The notes under the pieces are model-generated. The model did no database searches and was not told the DNA's origin. It was given only the letters and a program-made list of their open reading frames with translations. Below are positions 1 to 9,599 of a stretch of DNA of 64,000 nucleotides, piece by piece. Source of the stretch: Enoplolaimus lenunculus (lineage: Eukaryota > Nematoda > Enoplea > Enoplida > Thoracostomopsidae); NCBI GenBank assembly GCA_030248215.1, contig JASANG010001574.1, forward strand, positions 62,001 through 126,000. The letters are read 5' to 3'. A program made the translations under genes and the position numbers. How positions within the stretch are numbered: the first letter of the stretch is position 1; every line of letters begins with the position of its first letter.

Positions 1-37
1 TGCTACCGTTATAGAGACCTTGTATTATGGGGCTTGT

Positions 38-276
38 GGCCCATGTATAGAACAGGTCCGGAACGTTTTTCAACGGGACTGTAATAGAGTAAGCTTAAGC
101 TTTAGAGTAAGTTTTGTGCTTATGTTAAGGCTTAGGTTTAGGCTTAGGTATTGGCTCATTCGTACGCTTAGGCTCAAGCTTAGGCTTAGGCTCAGGATTA
201 GATTTAGGCCCAGGCTTAGGCTTAGGCTTAGGAATATGCTTATACTACTGTTCAGGCTCCGTTCTATACATTGACC
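38..276 (+). mobile_element. TTAGGC-core MITE (GGCC family), full length
   Basis: The left end reads GGCCCATGTATAGAACAGG and the right end, inverted, GGTCAATGTATAGAACGGAG, giving imperfect terminal inverted repeats. The core is a degenerate run of TTAGGC-like hexamers. A perfect 8-bp direct repeat, GGGCTTGT, flanks it at 30-37 and 277-284 and marks a target-site duplication. There is no coding capacity, so it is non-autonomous. The 8-bp duplication fits hAT- or P-type transposases; the source transposase is not in this window. Confidence 0.85.
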
Positions 277-1032
277 GGGCTTGTAATATGGACATGAAAC
301 GCAATTCGAAGGGATTCATTTCGAACACCCTTCCATAGCGAAGCGCACGCAACGTACGTGATCTTGAAGCTGCTGACTTGAATAATGCGGCCGGGTTTTC
401 TCTTCAAATTCGTACCGGGATAGCTTTGATACAATAAGAATTTTTTGGAATGAACTGAACGCCGGACTTGTGCCAATATTCGTGGCAAATGCTGTTGACG
501 CAGTAACCTAAAACATAACGAGCAACTCTTAAAATTGGCAATGCGAACGATGTATAAATAAATATAGCCTATTTTTAAAAAATATTCCATTACCTTGTCA
601 AATGTTCAATAGTATATTTAGCGGTTAAGCCAATAAGCAGTACCACCTAATCATCGCAATTAAAAATAATTAGAACGTATCTACGCTATTTTAACGCTTT
701 CTTGTCGAAAATGAATTCATTTGATCAAAAAATGGTGTGATAAAATTGCTTGTTTTCTGAATTAGCTGCCAGCTGCGCTAGAAGCAATTTTTTCCTTTCC
801 TTTGTCGAGACAACTAAAATGTCGGGAAACTTTTCAGTTCAGTTTTCGTAGCCTATATCCGTATTACAGTTGATAACAAATATTTTACTTTTTTGTTGCA
901 GGGAGTAAGTAAACAATATTTCAACTGAAATATATCCAACTAATTGCGCGTGGAGTTAAACTAACGACCCCAGTTACTATCTCGAATCGTTCCAGAGTGT
1001 AAAGCGCTAAAACCGAATGCACCAGACAATGA

Positions 1033-1245
1033 CCCGTATTTTCAAATGCGAATAGCACCTAGCACCAATTGATTGATCGTGTAACTTCCAAACCAGAAAA
1101 TACCGGGCTCAAATTTCAGCACATTTTTCGCATATAATTTGTCCTACTACTGTACCAATTTGTCGTTCAACCAGTGTAACAGTTAGTGAGTTTGAAAACC
1201 TGTTACTAACTGTTGACATTTGCGATACACATCTGCGAATACGGG
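1033..1245. mobile_element. MITE with CCCGTATTCTCAAATG termini
   Basis: The left end (CCCGTATTTTCAAATGCG) and right end (inverted CCCGTATTCGCAGATGTG) are inverted copies, each followed by a motif like GCACCTATCACCAGT. Related copies lie at 9085, 39265, 52195 and 57376. No coding capacity. Confidence 0.7.
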
Positions 1246-1279
1246 CCTATATCTTGAAACGTACAATCATCTCACACAC

Positions 1280-1484
1280 CTCACTATTATCGTTCGTTTG
1301 TCTTGCGGCATCCGAGTTTTCTTCTACACAACTGTTGCCGCCCATGCCAGCACTCAACCGGAAGTTATTATTCAGATCTCTGACAGCGTCAAGTTCATCT
1401 GTATCGCTCGTTCCGCCGCAAGTGAGATGAGATTTATTTAGTTCACAGTTTGAATCATTTAGCATTGTGCTTGAATCGCTGATA
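1280..1484 (-). CDS. possible coding exon of an unknown gene
   Basis: On the minus strand an open stretch encodes a hydrophilic, Asp/Asn/Ser/Glu-rich segment containing CGGTSDTDELDAVRDLNNNF, a composition like a soluble tail or linker rather than a random ORF. It ends at candidate donor sites (gtgtgt after 1280, or gtgagg after 1285). Weak acceptors lie near 1479 and 1485. No domain is recognised and no neighbouring exon was found, so it could also be chance. A MITE ends about 35 nt beyond the candidate donor. Confidence 0.3.
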
Positions 1485-3454
1485 CTATGGTTATATTTTT
1501 AAAGGTAAAACATATTGCATATTCATAAAACACTCATAGTAAATATCTATGTATAAGTGCAACCCCAGAATTAAGATGCTGTGGCCCCATGCGATGATCA
1601 AAATATTTTTCAAATGTTTTTGTTTAAAATCTTGTTAGAATGGGGGCCCTGTTTGGGGTGGGTCCCCCAAACGGAGGTACGGGGGTTGGCAACACCGGCT
1701 GTGATGTAATAGAAGCCTAATTTTAAACAATACTACTGTTTGTCATAAACCTAGTGTGTCACACCTACACTGGTCATTCTATACGTTCGCCGTTTAAAAG
1801 GAGCGTAATAATTTGTTAAATCACCAATCTTGACGTGCTCGTACAAAACGCTTATTCTTAGGCTCAGGCTTAAGCTAAAGCTTAGGTGTCAAAAAAAGCT
1901 TATCCAAGTCTTAGCCTAAACCTTGACCTAAAACTAAACGTTTACCAAGCTTAAGCATGGGCCTAGGCCGTAAGCTTAAATGTGAATCGAGTGTACAAGG
2001 GCCAGATTGTGTTCCGTTTTTCGAAGCTTAAATTGCTTAATTACTTCAATTTATTACGTGGTGAACCAGTATGTATACCAACATACGGCTATCTCAAAAT
2101 GTGACCCGCCGTTTATGTTAAATCGTTCGATGACTGAGCGGTCCAAACCAACAAGTATCATTTTAAAATAATCTCAATGCTATTCTTGGCTAATGCCTCT
2201 GTTTAATAAATTCCGGTAGCGTAAAAGACTGAATATTTAATTGAAATATCAAATTCATGAACAACGAAAACCTAACCGGAAGAAAAAGTAAGCCGTGATT
2301 AATTTCAACAACTTTCGTCTCAGCCAGGCCTACGGCCGACGCATTGTGCAACTCCGAAACAAGCGTGAATAGAAACGTTTGCAATAGTATGCATGCAGTT
2401 TAAAAATGTTGTTCAGTACGTTGTATTGCAATTGCTTAAAGATTTTTACTCAATACACATTTCCGCATATGATAGAAGATAAATGAAAATACCCACAAGT
2501 GAATGCCTACAAACGATATAACACCACTTGTATAGTTAAAACTTGAAAAACTTTGGCTGTCGTACTTTTGTCGTCAATTCCGAAGGTAGGTTCAAACTTT
2601 GGCTTAGGTTTAGGGTTTGAGAATGTTCTGAAATTTTTTGGCCACAATTCTATATAACAGTCGAATAAGTGTGGCATAGTTTGGGTTTTATTTGACGTTT
2701 TACACCGAATACAAATATCAACAAATACAGAGGCGTAGCTACGATTTAAGTTCAGGAACGAATAACCACGTCTTTGCAAGCTTGAGAAGCGAGTAAGATT
2801 GATTTTTTTGACCTGCACAGGTTATTCCACAACCTGGAAATGTGTCTTTCGAGGATTTTCAGAAAATTTGGGGAAATATAGCCCCCTATCCCTTTTGTAT
2901 ACGCAATTGAACGTATTTTACTCCAGTGTGAGCCCAGTGCCTGAGCAGACAGGAGTGGGGGCTTCCCCCAAACTCCAGGTTGGGGCCCCCAACGTAGACG
3001 TGGATCCAAAATTTCTCGGTGCTTGATCTGAGGCAGTCCGAGCTCACGCCCGGGATCAGTTAATATTTTTAACAAACTGGTGGCTATTTTAAGGTCTGCG
3101 TAGTGTCTCATGCCGTAAAAAGAATCGAGGTATGGTATAAAAGTTTGACACACTCGCGAACGAGAAACCAAACGCATTTCAAAACTTCGGCGGGTTTTGT
3201 TTCGACCGGTTATGGTGGGGCGGCTTCAGGGGTGAGACCTCAAATGGGGGTATGGGTGATGGCTGCTCTAGCACTGTGTGTGCCGTGCGCTGAAGCCTGA
3301 CAAAAACGATGAATGAAAGTAATAAGGCGCCTTGAAACCAGCAGTGAACACTAGAAAACTATAAGAAACGCAAACATAATACTGAGATTAATTTGGCTCG
3401 TGTACAATACTTCTCCAGACACTTAGGTTAAGGCTAATGATTGCGCTATACTTG
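1485..3454. other. intergenic, no gene recognised
   Basis: AT-rich sequence with a degraded TTAGGC-like tract at about 1855-1990 and a short GTGGATCC-containing patch near 3000. ORFs here are short and overlap on both strands with no protein character. Confidence 0.5.
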
Positions 3455-3759
3455 ACGTCTGGCGCGTCCGTCACCATGCGTAACCCGTACGGCGCCGTCC
3501 ATCACCGTCTAGCACCCGTACGGTGCCGTCCGTCACCCGAACGGCGCCGTACGTAACTGTCCGCCACCCGTGCGGGCCGTCCGTAACCGTCCGTCATCCG
3601 TACGGCGCTGTCCGTCACCATACGTTATCGTACGTGAGTCATTTGCGTACGATACCGCACGGTGACGGACGGTGCCGTACGGGCGACGCACGGAGACGAC
3701 AGCGTTGTTCGAGTGATGCACGGGGACGGATGGCGCCATACGGGTCACGGACGGCGCCA
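3455..3759. mobile_element. GC-rich palindromic element (CGTACGG family), dispersed copy
   Basis: CpG-rich motifs such as CCGTACGGCGCCGTCC run up to a centre containing CGTACGTGAG and continue in inverted form afterwards. The same centre occurs at about 15880, beside the 52-bp minisatellite, and a decayed version at 47417. It has no stable reading frame and stands out from the AT-rich surroundings. Confidence 0.65.
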
Positions 3760-5063
3760 ATTTCTTAGGGGGGGGGCAAAATTGTTCCAAGGAGGATGAG
3801 GTCCCTGCCTGCCCTAGCCTACCGGCCCGCCATTTACACGAACCAACCTACGCCTATATAGCATCGCTCCATTTCTACATGAATAACAACGTGACTCAGT
3901 ACAACACACAACACCAGTGCTTTACATGACTTAAAGCAAAGGCGGTTACGGTTTTTGCAAGCATAGTCATTGTTCATAGGAATAAATTTGTCTGTATCAA
4001 ATAGACGTAAAATACCAAAATTGAGCGTGATTTTTTGGCTTATCCCCAAAGTCAGATTGAGAAATGTCTGCTGAGACCCATCGCAATGTTATGAAAAACA
4101 TCGCAGATGGTGGAAAAATGACACCAAACGCAATTTTAGTACTAAACTTAACTTGATTCAGGTTGAGAGAAGTCAAGGCCTGGATGGCAGGGTCGCTTTG
4201 GATCCTGCAGTGCTAAAACTCCATTACTTACGTTTGAACAACATTGAATACGTTGCGTAAAGATGAAATAATTAAAAAAAACTGTCTATTACAGGCTAAT
4301 ATTTTGCATTCACGTATCGCTAGACTTGTGAAGAACAAAAAACACACAGCGAGTTCGTCAAAAGCACATTTTAAAATGAAATTTCCTATTATGTAACCAT
4401 TGCTTCAGCGGCAGATTGTGAAATTTTTGAAACGGCGGGCCGTGCGATATATCGTAGTTAAAAAGTTAACGAGCGACAAACCAAACGCAATTTTACTGCT
4501 TAAACCGTAACACAAAAGTTTGATTTTGATCCCTGTTAAGGAGGGCATACGTCTGGGTGCCCCTTTGGATCAACCAGTGCGGTGCACTCACGTCAAATTT
4601 TTCTTATATGTCTGCATGTACTTTTCGTTTACGCTTCAGTTGATGTAGTGAAATTTCTATTAAAATACACAACTCGTTCACCGACACAGTAAAGCTCGTA
4701 TGCTCTTACAATTGAGGTAAAATTTACGAGGGCGAACAGATTGTAGTATTTAGCGACAAACTTGAAAACAATTTTAATGGAACCGATGCAACAACCACTG
4801 ACGGATGCAGAGGTGGATCCAAACATTTCTGACGGGGGGTACGGGCTGGCAAACGCTATGAAACGCAAACCTTGTGAAGTAGGGACCTTATCATTTTATC
4901 ATCAAAAAAAAATTTTGAGTGGGGAAAATTGTGCGACCTTACCATTTTATCACAAAAAAGATACTGAAGGAAAATTGTATTTTTTATAATTTTCTGATAG
5001 GAAAAATTGTAGGGAGCGTACGCCCCTCGCCCCTCCTTTTAATCCGCTAGTAAACGGCGGATC
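3760..5063. other. intergenic, no gene recognised
   Basis: Unique-looking AT-rich sequence with degenerate motifs such as AACCAAACGCAATTTTA (near 4110 and 4480), which recur near 38800 and are probably remnants of another old repeat. Confidence 0.4.
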
Positions 5064-5575
5064 TAGGGTTGCAACCGGCCCAGTTTTTAGTGCCCAATAC
5101 AGGTATAGAGCCGAAAATAACATAAAACAAACCATATAAACATAACACTATAATTCATACTTCACCAAATATTGTTCAGGGCAGCTTCCTACAGAGCCAC
5201 AAGAGATCAAACGACAGTCGGATGCGAAGGGCTACGAGTCCCGGTTACTAAGTTGCCACCTTCACTAAGGGTATATATGCTCAGATTTGTTCGTAACAGC
5301 TTGTATACCAACTACCAAGCACGCGCCTAGTGAGCTTGGATAACAATAGAAGTAACACTGTTACCACGCCAGTAATTAACAATTTCTTGAAGTAGCAGCA
5401 AAAACTTCTGCAGTTCATCAGGCAGATAGGTCACGTACTGCTCTGATTTATTTCGGCCCGCGAACCCGAAGTCTGGGCTCAAACCCGGCCCGGACGCTTA
5501 GACTCGCGGGCCCAACATTTGGGCCCGGGCCCGGCTCTGGCCCGCGGGCATTGGCCCAGTCCGGTTCCAACCCTT
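5064..5575. mobile_element. hAT-like non-autonomous element with GC-rich end
   Basis: The left end TAGGGTTGCAACCGGCCCAG and the inverted right end AAGGGTTGGAACCGGACTGG form imperfect terminal inverted repeats. Flanking octamers GGCGGATC (5056-5063) and GACGGATT (5576-5583) match at 6 of 8 positions, as expected for an aged 8-bp duplication. The right 120 bp is rich in GGCCCG. No coding capacity. Confidence 0.6.
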
Positions 5576-5910
5576 GACGGATTTCGACGGGATACTTAGG
5601 TCTAGGCCATGCGAAACGAATCAAAACATAAGTTTTGTACCATGATTTAGTACTAAAACTACGTTTGGTTACTGGCTAGCTGTATGAAGGGACAACGGGC
5701 GATTGTGGCCGCCTGGCAAAATCGATTCGATATGCGGTTTCAGAAAACTTTGGGCCTGTGGCGTTAAGTTAAGTATCGCGTTATTCACTCTCATTTGACT
5801 TCTCGCTCAAATATGGCTCATAGCTTTGGCGTAACTAAGATGTTGAGCAGAGCGCCCTTCGTCGAAGGTAGCTTAAATTTGTCTTTCCAGAAAATTAAAA
5901 GCCTATTGCA

Positions 5911-6067
5911 GGCCCGTAGTCAACTCGCCATGCTGGGCTGGGCAAAAAAAATTTCAGGAGGGTGATACAAGGGTTTTCAAAGACTTACAAGGGACGTTGA
6001 AATTTTCCAGGGAGGAGGCAAAATTTGTCCAGAAAGGGTCAACCCCCATGTCCTTGGCTACGGGCCC
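5911..6067 (+). mobile_element. GGCCCGTAG-ended repeat
   Basis: Starts GGCCCGTAGTCAACTC and ends TTGGCTACGGGCCC, inverted ends around a core containing ACAAGGGTTTTCAAAGACTT. At least nine relatives lie in the window. Confidence 0.65.
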
Positions 6068-6349
6068 GGCCTATTGACTATGAAATTTGTCTAAAAGCAT
6101 AACTAGCTGATTGTTTACCAACCAACTACGACCAAAACTAAAACACAAAAGTATACTTTATCTGACATTTTACAGTAGATCGCGTAAGTTTTTTTCAATA
6201 AGTACATTTTTTACAGTCAAAGGAAAAACGCAAAATGTTGCTTGAAACATGAGAACAAACGTTTCATAGTTGCCCACAGCACGCAGCTGACGATGAACTA
6301 TAGCAAAATTATATTAAGTTTGTAGGTCTACCTACCAGGGAGGGACGCT

Positions 6350-6484
6350 GGCCCGTAGCAAAGGGGGGCAGGGACGCTCAGGCCTTTGACAAAATATTGG
6401 CCGTCATAGAAAATTTTCATCCTCGCTTGTCAGCGAAAAGCCTTGTATGCTACAGAGAAAATTTTAACCCCACTCTAGCCAGGA
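6350..6484 (-). mobile_element. GGCCCGTAG-ended repeat, reversed copy
   Basis: Inverted relative of the element at 5911, with the core AAGCCTTGTATGCTAC and the end CTCTAGCCAGGA. More diverged. Confidence 0.5.
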
Positions 6485-6510
6485 TAATGCTAGGACCACG
6501 GAGCAGGGGC

Positions 6511-6655
6511 AGGTCTGTAGCCAGCTCACCTTGCATGGGGAGCTAAAACTTTTTCAATAGGCGTATTCAAGGGTTTTCAATGACTTACAAGCAAGGTTGA
6601 AAATTTTCTACGGGAACAAAAAATTTTCCTGGGAGCTACTGGCGCGAGCCGGGGG
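6511..6655 (+). mobile_element. GGCCCGTAG-ended repeat
   Basis: Begins GGTCTGTAGCCAGCTCACC, with the family core AAGGGTTTTCAATGACTT and a run like AAGGTTGAAAATTTTCTA. Confidence 0.6.
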
Positions 6656-7052
6656 TGGCATATAACACTTAAAATTTGTCTGCATAGCTCATGTAAAAAC
6701 TGCAGATTTTCCGTCTCGTCTATGTCATATACCTCATGTACAGTATATAGTTTGTAATATTAAAATCCCTCAATCCTACTCTGTTGACGCTCGGTAATCC
6801 ATGTAAGGTGAAGTTATTTGGAATTTGTTAATATTTCGTTTTAGTTCTACGAGGTACTAAATATCAATTTTCTTTGCATTGGACGTAAAAAGTAACAAAT
6901 GAAATGCTCACAGTTGAAAGTGGGGGTCGATTTGCCGTCGGTGCCTGAGGAAGACCTTAGGTTATACTTTGATGCCATGACATAATATTGTACTAGAATA
7001 GAGGAAAAGTAAAATACAATTACAAGTTTGATTGCACACCTGTGTCTGTATA

Positions 7053-7300
7053 CACTGTAAATTTCAATGAGTTGATTAATCAATTCAGCTAACGAGTTGG
7101 TTCTATCTGAGATAATTTCAGTAAACATTAACTTACTTTGAGTTGAGTTGATTCTCACTCTGAGTTTAGTTGATTTTGGCCGAGTTGATTAATTAAGAAT
7201 GAGTTGAATTGAACCAGATTTCTGAGTTCTGACAGTCCTTACTCAGACTGAGTGATTCAACTCATTCTGAGTTAAAATCAACTCACTGAGATTTACAGTG
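7053..7300. mobile_element. fold-back MITE (CACTGTAAATT termini, GAGTTGATT core)
   Basis: Left end CACTGTAAATTTCAATGAG and right end ATTTACAGTG are inverted. The interior is built of GAGTTGAT / ATCAACTC motifs that can pair along its length. A TA dinucleotide sits on both sides (7051-7052 and 7301-7302), consistent with TA target duplication as in Tc1/mariner-type elements. Confidence 0.75.
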
Positions 7301-7867
7301 TAAAAACCGTCACTTTTAAATGTGTGTTGAAACTTTCATGTTTACGATCGAACACAAACTGTTTGAGTTGTCTTGAATTACGCTGTGAAAAAATGTTGAC
7401 AATCAATTTATCGGTGTATGGTGCATGAAAAACTGAGGCATACCGTGTGAGGGGCTAAGAAGGACGCCCTCCCGCCATCCGATATCCGATTATCTGAATT
7501 TATTTTCAATGATTTGTCAAATTTGGCCAATTAGAAACCAGTATAGTCGTCTTTCGGTCCCGTCCATTTGCAGTCCAAATTTCTCAGGGCATCGCTGATG
7601 ATGAAAGAATTTAATACGTATTTGTTTCGCAAAATTACATTAAGTAAATCAACATTTTGAGAAAACCGCAAAATGTTATTCCAATAATTTCAAAATTTTA
7701 ATATTTATGCTGGAAACACGTTAGTATACAGCTGCTACAGCTTTTTAAAGTAGCATTTTACTGACCTATTGCCAATTTGTCAATGAACATTATTGGGAGT
7801 TAAAGGTTATCAAAAGAATTCTAATTTTTTCATAATTACAAATATTCTTATCGTTTTATCTGCTTTA

Positions 7868-8166
7868 GGCCTATATATGGATCAGGGGCGGGCGGTATTT
7901 CCAAGAAACAGAGTATTAAGCTTAAACTTTAGACTATTTTTGCGTAGGCTTAATAGGCTTAAGCATCACTTTATACTTAGGCTTAGGCTTAGGTATAGGG
8001 TTATTCTTTCGCTTACGCTTAGATTTAGGGGTAGATATAGGCTTGCCTTCCCGATTAGGCTTAGGCTTAGAGGTATGCATAGGCATATCGTGACGCCTAG
8101 GCTTAGGAATAAGCTTAAAGGCACTAATATTACTGTTATGGCATGGCCCTGATCGACATGTTGGCC
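7868..8166 (+). mobile_element. TTAGGC-core MITE (GGCC family), long variant
   Basis: Left end GGCCTATATATGGATCAGGG, right end CATGTTGGCC. It contains several blocks of TTAGGC hexamers and is about 60 bp longer than typical copies. The reading frame through it is Arg/Leu-rich because the hexamer repeats, and is not a gene. Confidence 0.75.
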
Positions 8167-8189
8167 GCTACTTAAATATGAGCATGGCG

Positions 8190-8601
8190 TTATTTATTTG
8201 GCCTCTCCAGAGGGTACATTCCCCTGTTATTCGGTTACGGACTGTTATTTATTTTGAATCCGCCTTCCGTCGCCCTTCATTACTGATATATCCGGTATGG
8301 CAACCATCTGTTGAATAAACGTTTATTGGTCTTGTATCAAAAGCCTGAGCGATAATGCAAGGTTATACTTCGTAATGTACTTTCAAAACTTAAGTATGCT
8401 TTAAAGTGCGAACTCAACATTTTTTGGTCCTGCATTCATTTATGCACTACAATTAGGTATAATTGACATTTATGGACTCTAATTAGGGTTTAGGGACCCT
8501 ATCCGCTTACGGACCCTTATTATGAATACGGACTTCTATAGATTGGGACTCAAAATGGGGATCACCCTCTTATTACCCCCTACTCTTATTCCGGTCACTA
8601 C
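8190..8601 (+). mobile_element. GTAGTGACCCG-ended MITE, 5' end damaged
   Basis: Shares the family interior (CTCCAGAGGGTAC, GAGCGATAATGCAAGG, TTTATGGACTCTAATTAGGG) and ends CTCTTATTCCGGTCACTAC. The left terminus is not recognisable. Complete copies at 12889 and 48232 define the family. Confidence 0.75.
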
Positions 8602-8834
8602 ATTACAGTTTCACCTAAAACACCCACATTGTTAAACTTACAGCGTTATCTTTGCACTGTAACATAACTGATTTTGACATAAGCTTCTAATTAGTGCTTT
8701 GATAAAACAGCGTTTGCATTTTCGTTAAACCATGTAAGCAATTTTATTTATTTATTTTTCGTTTCGTCTTCACCCCGCGAAACCTTGCATTGTATGAATT
8801 AGCACAGTATTACTTCTTGACAGATATGATTCTT

Positions 8835-9017
8835 GGCCAATGTATACAACAATACCATAATATCAGTATATGCGTATTCCTAAGCCTAAGCCTAAGCATA
8901 AGCGTAAGAATCAGCGTATACCTAAGTCGATGCCTAAACAAAGAATAGTGTAAAACTTAAGTTTACTCTATTGCAGTCTCGTAGGAAAACGTTCCGCACC
9001 TGATCTTTACATGGGGT
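8835..9017 (-). mobile_element. TTAGGC-core MITE (GGCC family), reversed
   Basis: Reads in reverse: GGCCAATGTATACAACAATA on the left, a CCTAAGCCTAAGC core, then AACGTTCCGCACCTGATC and an end resembling CATGGGCC. Confidence 0.75.
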
Positions 9018-9084
9018 GGATAATAAAATTGTGCTGTGGTGGCAGCGGCGCTCTGACTAACTATATATGTGTATCTGAATCCAG

Positions 9085-9312
9085 GTCTGGTATTCTCAAA
9101 TGCGTCATTGCACCTATCACCAGTTAGTGATAGGATTTAAAGATTTCAAACTCGCGAACTCCTAAAATTGTAGATCTCACAGGTAGCACACAATTGTAGG
9201 AACATCAAATCGGAACAATATGTTGATTATTGAAACTCACCATTCGCAGATTCGAAAGTTTACAAAATTTATCAGTAACTGGTGATAGGTGCTACACACA
9301 TTTGAGAATACG
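9085..9312. mobile_element. MITE with CCCGTATTCTCAAATG termini
   Basis: The left end GGTATTCTCAAATGCGTC is followed by GCACCTATCACCAGTTAG; the right end inverts this as CTGGTGATAGGTGC and TTTGAGAATACG. It lies 290 bp upstream of the secreted-protein gene. Confidence 0.7.
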
Positions 9313-9599
9313 ACATATTTTTCAAGAATCAGCAAGTACTTTGCTCAACATAGCTGGTCAATATATTCGTTTTAGAATATATTCATAGTTACGTAACAGA
9401 TTTCGAATCATAAACTTGTTGTCAAAACCGGACATTTGTTAGATTGCATTACCAAATGTAAAATCTGATAAATAATTTTTTAAGGTTAATACATTGTTTT
9501 GTCAATTATCTTTCTTCTAACTTTATCAAGCTGCTTAAGAGCGAATTTGTTCTAGAAATTTTGTCATATTTCTAGTTTCTGCCTTTTACTAACGGCGAC

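Noticed and set aside
20-274. Arg/Leu-rich ORF LRLRLRLR
   Set aside because: Translation of the TTAGGC core of a MITE; similar frames occur in other copies (for example 7793-8152).
3455-3759. CpG island promoter
   Set aside because: The CpG density comes from a dispersed palindromic repeat, with no gene start near.
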